Source of the DNA: RYN-433 sp036558265
Lineage (GTDB): Bacteria; Planctomycetota; Phycisphaerae; Tepidisphaerales; Tepidisphaeraceae
Direction of reading: 5' to 3'
Length of the DNA: 15,007 bases
NCBI GenBank assembly: GCA_036558265.1
Contig: DATBFY010000035.1
Span: forward strand, 1 to 15,007
The notes beneath the pieces are model-generated. The model saw only the letters and a list, made by a program, of their open reading frames with translations. It had not been told where the DNA came from and made no database searches. Position numbers and translations under genes: made by a program. This document shows positions 1-7,080 of this stretch, piece after piece (within the stretch, counting starts at the first letter, position 1; every line of letters begins with the position of its first letter).

Positions 1-2033
1 ATAACTCGGATCTCACCGGCAAGACCATCAGCCGCGTCGATGCCACCGTCAACTTCGACTGGAAGACCGGTTCCCCCAACTCCGCGATCGCCGCCGACAC
101 CTTCTCCGCCCGCTGGACCGGCTCCGTCCAGGCCACCAGGAACGAGACCTACACCTTCTACACCGACAGCGACGACGGTGTGCGCCTCTGGGTCAACGGC
201 AAGCAACTCGTCAACGACTGGTCCGTCCACGCCCCGCGCGAGGACAAGGGCACCATCGCCCTTCAGGCCGGCAAGTCCTACGACATCAAGGTCGAGTACT
301 ACGAGCAGCAGTACGGCGCGGTCATGAAGCTCCTCTGGAGCAGCCCGAGCACCGCCAAGCAGATTATCCCGCAGAGCCAGCTCTTCTCCACGGCTACCCC
401 CGCGGCTCCCGCCAGCTCGACACCGGCCCCCGTGCCCGCGCCCACTCCGGCCGTCGGAAACGGCAATGGCCTGCTCGCGACGTACTACGACAACAACAAC
501 TTCAGCGGCAAGACCGTCTCCCGCACCGACAAGACCGTCAACTTCGACTGGAAGACCGGCTCGCCCGATTCCGCCATCGCCGCCGACACCTTCTCCGCCC
601 GCTGGACCGGACAGGTCCTGGCGCAAAAGACCGAGGAGTACACCTTCTCCACCACCAGCGACGACGGCGTGCGCCTGTGGGTCAACGGCCAGGAGCTGAT
701 CAACGACTGGAGCGTCCACGCCCCCCGCGAGGACAGCGGGAAGATCAAGCTCGAGGCCGGCAGGAAGTACGACGTCAAGGTCGAATACTACGAGCAGCAG
801 TACGGCGCCGTGATGCAGCTCCGATGGGCCAGCGGCACCACCGCTAAGGCCATCATTCCGCAATCGCAGCTCTTCTCCTCGGCGCCGGTCGCCCCCTCGC
901 CGACCGAGCCCACGCCCATCCCCACCCCCGTGCCGACGCCGAGCCCCACGCCGGGAACGGTCGTCACCACCATCCACGGGCTCCTGGGCACCTATTACGA
1001 CAACACCAACTTCACCGGCAACTCGATCGCCCGCTACGACGCCAACGTCGCCTTCGACTGGGGCACCTCCAGCCCCCACGAGGTGATCGGCAAGACGACC
1101 TGGGCCGCACGCTGGCAGGGACAGATCGTCATCCCGAAGAACGACACCTACACCTTCTACCTCTGCACCGACGGCGGGGCGCGGCTCTACATCGACGGCA
1201 AGCTGGTCGTCAACGACTGGAGCGAGCACGAGAAACGCGAGCTGTCCGGCAAGGTCACGCTCTCGGCCGGCCGGCATGATGTGAAGCTCGAGTACTACAT
1301 GAACACCGGCAGCGCGGTGATGCAGTTCCGCTGGAGCAGCGCGTCGATCGCCAAGAATTTCGTCCCCAGCGCGAACCTTTACGCAGCCGCCCCGCCGCAG
1401 CTCGACCTGCCCGTCCCGCCGGTCACGCCCTTCACCGGGTACAAGACCTACACCAGCTCACAGGTCAACTTCCGCCCCGGCAACGCGGCCGATAAGAGCC
1501 TGCTCGTCGACGGATATCGCATCTCCAAGATCCCGATCGACAACAAGGGCCTGAACATCGCGGTGACGGACCTGGTGCCGGGGCAGAAGGCGTTCGCCTA
1601 CCGCAACATCACGATCCGCAACACCGAGATCTCCGACATCTACCGCACGCCCGGGTTCCACAACGACTTCATCCGCATCGCCGGCGCCGCCGGACGACAG
1701 GACGTGCCGATGAACGTCACCATCGAGAACGTCAAGATCCACACCGGCCAGGCCATCCCCATCCTGATCACCGACGGCGACTACGACACGATCGTGATCC
1801 GCAACGTCCAGATCACCGGCTGCACGGTCAACCAGCTCCAGATCAACACGCAGAACGTCGGCAGCGTGAAGCGGATCATCGTCGAGAACTGCCCGGGCTT
1901 GAGCGTTGCGATCGTCGGCAAGGTCGGCACGATCGGCGAGTGCATCGTCCGCAACTCCCCGGGCGCCGGCGTCTCCGACTCCCTCAACCACGACGGCACC
2001 AAGAGCGGCGTGCACATGACCATCCTGCCGTGA
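1..2033 (+). CDS. PA14-repeat protein with C-terminal beta-helix-like domain (5' partial)
   Basis: The frame is open from the window edge (first full codon at base 3) to TGA at 2031-2033, leaving 676 visible residues; the true start lies upstream. Three PA14 domains follow one another at about 3-390, 465-880 and 975-1390. Each carries the PA14 signature around FSARWTG, a SDDGVRLWVNG-type turn and a closing EYY...VMxxRWSS strand. PA14 is a beta-barrel fold often used for carbohydrate binding in secreted enzymes and adhesins. Pro/Thr/Ala-rich linkers separate the domains. From about 1434 to the end comes a beta-helix-like region with short repeated strands (NITIRNTEI, NVTIENVKI, TIVIRNVQI, RIIVENC), resembling right-handed parallel beta-helix or pectate-lyase-like folds. 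I could not identify a catalytic set. Secretion is inferred from the domain content because the signal peptide is outside the window. The architecture is secure; the substrate is unknown. Confidence 0.9.
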   Translation, partial: NSDLTGKTISRVDATVNFDWKTGSPNSAIAADTFSARWTGSVQATRNETYTFYTDSDDGVRLWVNGKQLVNDWSVHAPREDKGTIALQAGKSYDIKVEYYEQQYGAVMKLLWSSPSTAKQIIPQSQLFSTATPAAPASSTPAPVPAPTPAVGNGNGLLATYYDNNNFSGKTVSRTDKTVNFDWKTGSPDSAIAADTFSARWTGQVLAQKTEEYTFSTTSDDGVRLWVNGQELINDWSVHAPREDSGKIKLEAGRKYDVKVEYYEQQYGAVMQLRWASGTTAKAIIPQSQLFSSAPVAPSPTEPTPIPTPVPTPSPTPGTVVTTIHGLLGTYYDNTNFTGNSIARYDANVAFDWGTSSPHEVIGKTTWAARWQGQIVIPKNDTYTFYLCTDGGARLYIDGKLVVNDWSEHEKRELSGKVTLSAGRHDVKLEYYMNTGSAVMQFRWSSASIAKNFVPSANLYAAAPPQLDLPVPPVTPFTGYKTYTSSQVNFRPGNAADKSLLVDGYRISKIPIDNKGLNIAVTDLVPGQKAFAYRNITIRNTEISDIYRTPGFHNDFIRIAGAAGRQDVPMNVTIENVKIHTGQAIPILITDGDYDTIVIRNVQITGCTVNQLQINTQNVGSVKRIIVENCPGLSVAIVGKVGTIGECIVRNSPGAGVSDSLNHDGTKSGVHMTILP
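3..1390 (+). repeat. Three tandem PA14-encoding repeats
   Basis: Copy 1 (3-389) and copy 2 (492-878) align without gaps at an offset of 489 bases. They are close to identical over long stretches at protein level, for example TFSARWTG, NDWSVHAPRED and VEYYEQQYGAVM. Copy 3 (about 1002-1390, offset 510 from copy 2) is clearly homologous but more diverged: it has a TDGGARLYIDG turn in place of SDDGVRLWVNG, and NTGSAVM in place of QQYGAVM. This pattern suggests that copies 1 and 2 arose by a later duplication than the split from copy 3. More copies may lie upstream of the window. Confidence 0.85.
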
Positions 2034-2137
2034 CGCGCGGAACGTAAGTTCGGAGTTCACGCTTTTAGTCTAGCGTGCTCTTTACATCGAGGCCTTGCCG
2101 ACCGTCGGCAGCCTGCGCAGCAATCAGCAGGGAGAGT

Positions 2138-2175
2138 CGGATCACGGCTGGCGTAAGCTGGCCGTGATCCGTTTT
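2138..2175 (+). terminator. Intrinsic terminator after the PA14 gene
   Basis: A perfect 11-bp stem (CGGATCACGGC at 2138-2148 pairing with GCCGTGATCCG at 2161-2171) with a 12-base loop is followed directly by TTTT (2172-2175). It lies about 105 bases past the stop codon of the PA14 gene. Stem, spacing and U-tract match a Rho-independent terminator on the + strand. Confidence 0.8.
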
Positions 2176-2263
2176 ATCCGTCCGCCAGAATGACCGCCCG
2201 CGCTTCGGGAACATCCTCCGCGCGTTTATAGAGAGTCAGATAAGTCCCGTCAGTCGCGAGCAT

Positions 2264-2381
2264 GTCATCCTGAGGGAGTTTCAACGACCGAAGGATCTGG
2301 CCCGGACCGACGCGGGTCGTCGTTCGAAGCCAGATCCCTTCGGCAAGCTCAGGGCAGGCCCTTCGCTGCGCTCAGGATGAC
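2264..2381. repeat. Long imperfect palindrome, probable dispersed repeat
   Basis: The outer arms GTCATCCTGAG (2264-2274) and CTCAGGATGAC (2371-2381) are perfect reverse complements. An inner pair, CCGAAGGATCTGGC (2288-2301) and GCCAGATCCCTTCGG (2329-2343), also pairs with one extra base. A second partial copy of the right arm (AAGCTCAGGGCAGG, about 2345-2358) sits inside. Arms of the type GTCATCCTGAG...CGAAGGATCT are, from memory, a recurrent non-coding palindrome in many bacterial genomes. No second copy is present in this window, so the dispersed nature is inference. Confidence 0.6.
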
Positions 2382-2733
2382 GTTGCGGCCACGGTCACTG
2401 ACAAGACTTTTCTGACCCTCAACAGCGGTAGTCCGAAGGGCCGCGCGCCGCGGCGGTATTCGAGCATCGTGATTCTCCATTTAGCGAAAAGCACGAACAT
2501 GGCCGTCCGCAATTGAGGTTGCCTAACTCCGATCATACCGTCCGGCGCGGCAAGCCCGTTACGGCGCGCGCGATAGAGACGCTACCGCCGGAGGGGGGAG
2601 GGAGAGGAAGGAGGATGGAGGGTGGGGAGCCCGAGGGGCGGGAGGAAGGAAACTTGGAGTCCTGATGGTTCCTTTCTCCCGCCTCTCGGATTCGCATTCG
2701 CCGCCGCCGGAGTCAGGCCGGAGGCCCGCAGAA

Positions 2734-3501
2734 TCAGGGACTGGCGGGTCCCAGCAGATCGTGGTCCAACACGTAGTAGAGTGTCCCTGGCCGACCATCG
2801 ACCTCGAAGTCCAGACGCAGACGGCATGGATCAACTGGATCGACCCGAGCCGCGAAAATGCGAAGGCGCCTCGCCGAACTGAAGGTACGAACGGCGATGC
2901 CACCGCCCAGGCCGGGCGGTGACGCGAGATAGATCGGCTTCTGGTCGAATGACGGGCAGATGGAGCCTCCATCCACGCAGAATTGGTGCTGCCCGCCTAA
3001 ATCAGTCCAGTGTCCGTATAACACGACCAATCGTTCATCGCCCGCTCGCGTGCGCAGCTTACCCGCGTAGAGCACGGCCCAGGGCCCTTGCGACGGCCAG
3101 TCCATGTAACGCCCGTTGGCCCCCTCAATACGACATCCGGCGATCAGGTGCGCGAGCTCGATCAACTCCGCGGGACGACTGCCCGCGGCCGGCGAGGTCG
3201 TTGTGCCGGGAACGTAGATCGGGGCGTATTCGGCGCCGGATCGCAGGAGCGCAGCGGCCTGGGTCGGATCGGATTCGTAGACGACGTGATTGGCTGGGTA
3301 TTCATACTCGCGCAGTTGCGCGATGCACCGCTCGACTCGCGTCCGCCAGAGGAGATACTCGATTCGCGGTCGTTCCCGCCAGAGAAGGACACCCGCGAAC
3401 AGCAGGCCCAATGCAATGACCCATCGCCGCCAGTGGATGCGCCAACGCCCTCGCGTCCGGCGACGCTCGTAATCCAGAGGACTTGTGTCGGTGCCCGCCA
3501 T
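2734..3501 (-). CDS. Membrane-anchored protein of unknown function
   Basis: This frame encodes 255 residues, with ATG at 3501 and TGA at 2734-2736. The N-terminus is strongly basic (ERRRTRGRWRIHWRR) and leads into one transmembrane segment at about residues 27-41 (WVIALGLLFAGVLLW). That suggests an inner-membrane anchor with the remainder outside the cytoplasm. The soluble part contains HVVYESDPTQAAALL, an Arg-rich stretch and several conserved-looking Trp/Tyr positions (GRYMDWPSQGPW, LYGHWTDLGGQ), ending in YYVLDHDLLGP. I recall similar proteins with a WRxRPRIEYLLWRxR-type N-terminus as lineage-specific families in Planctomycetota, but no function is known to me. There is no strong Shine-Dalgarno before the ATG. 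The gene stands alone on its strand, flanked by repeat-rich spacers. Confidence 0.7.
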   Translation of the reverse strand: MAGTDTSPLDYERRRTRGRWRIHWRRWVIALGLLFAGVLLWRERPRIEYLLWRTRVERCIAQLREYEYPANHVVYESDPTQAAALLRSGAEYAPIYVPGTTTSPAAGSRPAELIELAHLIAGCRIEGANGRYMDWPSQGPWAVLYAGKLRTRAGDERLVVLYGHWTDLGGQHQFCVDGGSICPSFDQKPIYLASPPGLGGGIAVRTFSSARRLRIFAARVDPVDPCRLRLDFEVDGRPGTLYYVLDHDLLGPASP

Positions 3502-3558
3502 CGTGCGAGTTGATCACTGCGATTCAGTATACCGCTCGCGGGACGGTGTAACTCCCGT

Positions 3559-3607
3559 CTTCTCTGCTGCTTTGCTTCTTTGTGTCACCGCGACGAACGC
3601 CCGGCAG
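3559..3607 (-). repeat. Dispersed intergenic repeat, copy 1
   Basis: Read on the - strand, this 49-base element matches 9927-9975 on the + strand at about 44 of 49 positions. The shared core includes GTCGCGG and AAAGAAGCAAAGCAGCAGAGAA. Both copies are intergenic and in opposite orientation to each other, so this is a dispersed repeat and not a conserved part of a gene. Confidence 0.75.
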
Positions 3608-3850
3608 GCAGGGGGGGACACCCGCACCACAGGAGCACCCGCCCCTCGAAATCCGAATGACCGAAACGGCCTCCTTGCGCAAATGCCGTTTGGATCATTG
3701 GCGATTTGACTCATTGGAATTCGTTTGAGATTTGGAGCTTGGATCTTGATGCTTGCCCACTTCCTGGGCTAGACCTTCAGACCGCCGTGTGCCGGGTGAC
3801 GTTCGGGCTCATCGACCCCCCTCGGGGCGCGCACCAGGATCGCGTGAACC

Positions 3851-3886
3851 GCCAACAGAAGACCCACGGCGGATGCGCCGTGGGTC
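3851..3886 (-). terminator. Terminator-like hairpin after the cyclophilin gene
   Basis: GACCCACGGC (3861-3870) pairs perfectly with GCCGTGGGTC (3877-3886) around a 6-base loop. On the - strand the stem is followed by TTCTGTT (3860-3854), a weak U-rich tail. It lies 44 bases past the stop of the cyclophilin gene, so it is probably its transcription terminator. The imperfect U-tract lowers confidence. Confidence 0.6.
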
Positions 3887-3929
3887 CGGGTCGGATCGAT
3901 TGCAGTGGTTCGTCGCACTCGCGCGCGCG

Positions 3930-5138
3930 TCACGCCGCCGCGCTATCCTCGTCCAGCACCGAGTTCTTCTTGTCCACCTGCACCGCCGAGAAAGGCGTGG
4001 CCGTCGCGACCGCCGCCGCGGGAGCGGTCGCCAGCGAACGGATCACCCCCGCGGGCTGGGCGGAAACGGTAATGCCGGCCGACGGGACGATGTCCATCAG
4101 CATCGCGATGCGATCGACGGTGATCAGGTCGTCCTTGGGGCTGAAGGCTTGGCGGGCGTTGATCGCATCGATGCTGCGGACGGGGACGTCGGTGTTGCTG
4201 CTGGGATCGCCGGCCAGAGGGTACGCGTCGGTGCCGCTGGTGGGCAGGGCGAGCAGGGCGTTGAGGGTGTTCTGGCTCTCGGTGTCCAGGACGGCGCCGA
4301 AGACGGTGTAGGTCCCGGGCGTGGTGTCCAGGCCCGGATTGTCGTTGACGTTGAAGAACCACTGGGAATTGTTGTGGGTGACGCCAGCGTTGGCCATCGC
4401 GAGGGTGCCCTTCACGTTCAGGTTGGTGCCCTCGCTGTTGAAGTCCCCTCGGCTGGTGACTTGGCCGGTCGTGTTGGCGACGGCGTTGAGCGTGTATCCG
4501 CCCCCCTGGACGATGTCGATCCCGCCCGACGCTGCCTTGATCTCGCGGTGGAAGATCGTCGAGTCGTAATCGCCGGCGTTTGTGTACGTCACGAAGTTGC
4601 TCTTGGTGATCGGCGTGTTCTTGTACAGCCCGACGTTGATGAACCCTGCGGCGGTGGAGAACCGGGCGCGGCTCTTGTTGGGGGTGTTGGCGACCACGTC
4701 GTAGTTGCCGCCGGGGGTGCCGTCGCCGGAGATCTCGCCGTCGCCGGGGTTGAACTCGCCGTCGAGATTCAACCCGTTGACGTCCTTGATCACCGAGCCG
4801 TTGAGGACCACGCGGTATTTCTGGTAGACGCCGGTGATCGCGTCCGAGCGGAGCGAGAGACGACCCTTGCGGTAGCCGACCTTGGTATAAGCGCGGACGT
4901 CGTCCGCGGTGCCGAAGGTGTTGTCGGCGCCGGCCAGGTAGAGCGCCGCGGTCTTGCGCGAGAGGGTGGAGGTGTCCAGCGCGACGGTCACGGTGAAGAA
5001 CGCCTGCCCGCGGTTATCCAGGAACGCGGTGGCGATCTTGGCCGGTCGGGGGGCGCGGCACAGGATGCGGGCTTCGAGATCCTCGACGACGTTGAACGAC
5101 GACGAGGGGGACGACTCTTGCACGGTCTTGGCGGTCAC
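3930..5138 (-). CDS. LEPR-XLL-like surface cyclophilin (peptidyl-prolyl cis-trans isomerase)
   Basis: This frame encodes 402 residues, with GTG start at 5138 preceded by GGAGGG (9-base gap). The N-terminus has no hydrophobic signal peptide but carries LEARILCRA at residues 21-29, a variant of the LEPR-XLL motif. Residues about 35-155 form a beta-rich region containing LYLAGADNTFGTADDVRAY and a DVNGLNLDGE segment, resembling Ca-binding Ig-like linkers. A cyclophilin domain follows at about 157-335: SNFVTY, IFHR (catalytic Arg198), DIVQGG, GTLAMAN, NNSQWFFN and YTVFGAV match family landmarks, including the active-site Arg, Gln and Phe. Cyclophilins isomerise X-Pro bonds and assist folding. The Trp that binds cyclosporin in human CypA is not evident. 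The last 65 residues are unassigned. The enzyme class is secure; surface location is inferred. It stands alone and is transcribed divergently from the next gene. Confidence 0.9.
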   Translation of the reverse strand: MTAKTVQESSPSSSFNVVEDLEARILCRAPRPAKIATAFLDNRGQAFFTVTVALDTSTLSRKTAALYLAGADNTFGTADDVRAYTKVGYRKGRLSLRSDAITGVYQKYRVVLNGSVIKDVNGLNLDGEFNPGDGEISGDGTPGGNYDVVANTPNKSRARFSTAAGFINVGLYKNTPITKSNFVTYTNAGDYDSTIFHREIKAASGGIDIVQGGGYTLNAVANTTGQVTSRGDFNSEGTNLNVKGTLAMANAGVTHNNSQWFFNVNDNPGLDTTPGTYTVFGAVLDTESQNTLNALLALPTSGTDAYPLAGDPSSNTDVPVRSIDAINARQAFSPKDDLITVDRIAMLMDIVPSAGITVSAQPAGVIRSLATAPAAAVATATPFSAVQVDKKNSVLDEDSAAA

Positions 5139-5147
5139 GATCGGGAA

Positions 5148-5153
5148 CCCTCC
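5148..5153 (-). promoter_or_regulatory. Ribosome binding site for the cyclophilin GTG start
   Basis: CCCTCC on the + strand gives GGAGGG on the coding strand, 9 bases before the GTG at 5138. It is the main reason for choosing this non-ATG start. Confidence 0.7.
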
Positions 5154-5185
5154 GAATTGAGAGGTAAGGGAACTTGGCGGACGCG

Positions 5186-5214
5186 AATGTAAACGTCGGG
5201 AAAAACGAAGTCAA
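5186..5214 (-). promoter_or_regulatory. Putative sigma70-type promoter of the cyclophilin gene
   Basis: On the - strand, TTGACT (5214-5209) is followed after exactly 17 bases by TACATT (5191-5186). These match the -35 consensus at 5 of 6 and the -10 at 4 of 6 positions. Transcription would start near 5179, giving a leader of about 40 bases that contains the GGAGGG ribosome site. This is prediction only. Confidence 0.5.
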
Positions 5215-5469
5215 AATTCCACAAAATCTATCGCCCGTGACGATTGTACTGAACGGGACCACCCGACGTTCGCGCGGATCGCGCGCGGGCTCATCATTAA
5301 GTGGCGTGGATTACGCCGCCGGGGACAAAAATTTTCGCGCCGTTACAAATTCGGGGGATTTCCGGGGTTTCTGCTCGCGTTGATAGCCGACTGATCTAAT
5401 AGGGAATGGGTGCGACTGCCCGGTTGTTCGCGCGCGGTCGCGCGGCTGTCGTAACGCGAGGGTCGGGTT

Positions 5470-7077
5470 GTGAAACATTCGACTGGACGGGGCTGGGCGG
5501 CGAGTCTGGAAGCTCTGGAAACGCGGCAGATGTTGTCGCGGGCGGCGGCGGTGCCCGCGCCGGCGGTCACGCCGCCGGTGCTGGACTCCCATCACGTGCT
5601 GCACGTCAGCGGGACTGACGGGTCGGATCGCATCACGCTCTGCCGCATCGTGCCCCCAGGGGCCGACGAGATCCGGGTCGTGGTGAACAAGCGCCGCTGG
5701 TACTTCGCGACCGCGGCGATCAAGCGGATCGAGATCGACTCCGGGGCCGACCGCGACCTGGTGCAGGTGGACGCCGACAGCGCCCCGCTGCGCACCGCAA
5801 TCATCGTCATGGGCGGTGCCGGCGACGACACGATCAGCGGCGCGTCCGGGGCGGACACGCTCTGCGGCCAGGACGGCAACGACAGCATCATCGGCGGGAC
5901 CGGCGATGATTACCTCGAGGGCGGCGCGGGCAACGACACGATCTTCGGCGGCAAGGGCGACGACCGCCTGCTCGGCGAGGCCGGCAACGATTCCCTCAAC
6001 GACGACGTCGGCGACAACGACTACCTGGGCGGCTCGGGCAAGGACGCGGTCAAACGCGGCATCACCGGCCCGGGCCAGTTCATCATCGGCGTCTGGGGGC
6101 AGACCAGCGGGTCGTCCCTCAAGTGGAAGAGCCGCGGCGTCAACACGATGGTGGCGGCGGAGTTGTACAGCGGCCGTATCCCGCTGTCCCAGTGGGACGC
6201 CGAGGTCACGAAAAACGGCATGTACATGATCCGCCAGCCGTCAGACGACCCGCAGGACGACGCGGCCAAGGAGAACCTGATCGCCTGGCTCGCGCCCGAT
6301 GAGCCCGACGTCCATCACACCGACCCCAAATCGACCCAGGCGGCGTACGCCAGGCTCAAGCGGGTCAATCCCGACATCCCGGTCTTCCTCAACTTCTCCG
6401 GCGGACACGTTGTGGGCTACCAGGAGCGGAACTGGAAGCACCCCTACGCCGGCTGGATCGACGGGGCCGACTGGGTAAGCAACGACATCTACCCGGTCGC
6501 GGGCTGGAACCTGCCCAGGCGGCTGGGGCTGGTGGGCGAGGCGATCGACCGCTTGCGGGCCGTCGATCCGACCAAGCCGCAGTTCGCCTTCATCGAGGCG
6601 GGCGACCAGGGCCTGCCCTGGAACCTGGACGCGCCCGGTCCGACCCCCGACCAGATGCGCGCCGAGATCTGGAACGCGGTCATCCACGGCGCGCGGGGGA
6701 TCGTCTACTTCACGGACCAGTTCAAGCCGACCTTCGCCTACGACGCGACCACCCCGGACATCCAGGCCGAGATGAAGCGGCAGGACGCCATTCTGACCGA
6801 CCTGAGCGGCCCGCTGCTCGCCAGGATCGACCCCAGGGGCTACGGGATCGAGCTTCCCAGCGGGATGGAGGGAACGGTGAGGGTGTGGAAGGGAAAGGTC
6901 TACCTGATCGTCCAGAACCTGACCAGCCGTCATAAATCCGCGGTGCAGATCAACTTGCGCGGCGTGCCGGACGGCACCGCCCAGGTCTACGGCCAGAAGC
7001 GCACGGTCCAGGTCAAGGCCGGCCAGATCGTGGATGATTTCGACGGCTATACCCCGCGGGTCTACGTGATCGGCTAA
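5470..7077 (+). CDS. LEPR-XLL / RTX repeat / glycoside-hydrolase-like fusion protein
   Basis: This frame encodes 535 residues, with GTG start at 5470 preceded by GAGGG at 5458-5462; the stop is TAA at 7075-7077. SLEALETRQMLSR at residues 12-24 is an LEPR-XLL-type motif, and no hydrophobic signal peptide is present. A beta-rich segment (40-113) leads to hemolysin-type Ca-binding repeats at about 114-190 (GGAGDDTISG, GGTGDDYLEG, GGAGNDTIFG, GGKGDDRLLG). From about 204 onward it looks like a TIM-barrel glycosidase: WLAPDEPD (Glu278) and FAFIEAGDQG (Glu376) are spaced as the acid/base and nucleophile of clan GH-A enzymes. A barrel strand GARGIVYFTDQF follows, then a C-terminal beta domain. I infer a surface-attached polysaccharide hydrolase, but cannot name the GH family or substrate. 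It ends 3 bases before the convergent phosphodiesterase gene. Confidence 0.85.
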   Translation: MKHSTGRGWAASLEALETRQMLSRAAAVPAPAVTPPVLDSHHVLHVSGTDGSDRITLCRIVPPGADEIRVVVNKRRWYFATAAIKRIEIDSGADRDLVQVDADSAPLRTAIIVMGGAGDDTISGASGADTLCGQDGNDSIIGGTGDDYLEGGAGNDTIFGGKGDDRLLGEAGNDSLNDDVGDNDYLGGSGKDAVKRGITGPGQFIIGVWGQTSGSSLKWKSRGVNTMVAAELYSGRIPLSQWDAEVTKNGMYMIRQPSDDPQDDAAKENLIAWLAPDEPDVHHTDPKSTQAAYARLKRVNPDIPVFLNFSGGHVVGYQERNWKHPYAGWIDGADWVSNDIYPVAGWNLPRRLGLVGEAIDRLRAVDPTKPQFAFIEAGDQGLPWNLDAPGPTPDQMRAEIWNAVIHGARGIVYFTDQFKPTFAYDATTPDIQAEMKRQDAILTDLSGPLLARIDPRGYGIELPSGMEGTVRVWKGKVYLIVQNLTSRHKSAVQINLRGVPDGTAQVYGQKRTVQVKAGQIVDDFDGYTPRVYVIG

Positions 7078-7080
7078 CGC

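Larger units (their letters stand above)
2034..2733. other. Gene-poor spacer between the PA14 protein and the 255-residue membrane protein
   Basis: About 700 bases with no convincing gene. A small stem (2058-2063 with 2072-2077) lies just after the PA14 stop, followed by an intrinsic terminator at 2138-2175 and a long imperfect palindrome at 2264-2381. From about 2589 to 2655 the + strand is a purine-rich tract of G and GGA runs. It is followed by an imperfect inverted repeat in which GGGCGGGAGGAAGGAAAC (from about 2635) faces GTTCCTTTCTCCCGCC (to about 2695). This hairpin lies just downstream of the - strand gene that ends at 2734 and could mark its 3' end, although no T-run follows it. Nothing recognisable was seen at 2382-2588. 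Open frames here are short and composed of biased residues. Confidence 0.6.
3502..3929. other. Repeat-containing spacer between two - strand genes
   Basis: About 430 bases without a supported gene. It contains one copy of a repeat shared with 9927-9975 (here at 3559-3607, reverse orientation). From about 3650 to 3770 it holds an AT-richer stretch of short TTTGGA, ATTGG and TTTGAGATTTGG words that looks like decayed repeat DNA. The terminator-like hairpin at 3851-3886 belongs to the next - strand gene. A + strand open frame across 3485-3709 reads through the repeat and is not considered a gene. Confidence 0.55.
5139..5469. other. Divergent promoter region
   Basis: About 330 bases between the - strand cyclophilin and the + strand RTX/glycosidase-like gene. 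It is richer in A/T than its neighbours at 5190-5235 and 5318-5352. The part near the cyclophilin holds a good promoter candidate (5186-5214). On the other side, TTACAAAT at 5343-5350 could be a -10 for the + strand gene, but no -35 with proper spacing was found. The remainder shows nothing further. Confidence 0.55.

Noticed and set aside
2559..2972. Short open frames on both strands around 2560-2970
   Set aside because: They overlap the purine-rich tract and the 3' end of the 255-residue gene. The translations are Pro/Ser/Arg-biased and have no family features.
3753..5192. Long + strand open frame (479 codons) opposite the cyclophilin gene
   Set aside because: It is antisense to a gene with clear family motifs and has a composition dominated by Arg/Gly/Val/Asp typical of GC-rich shadow frames. 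No domain was recognised.
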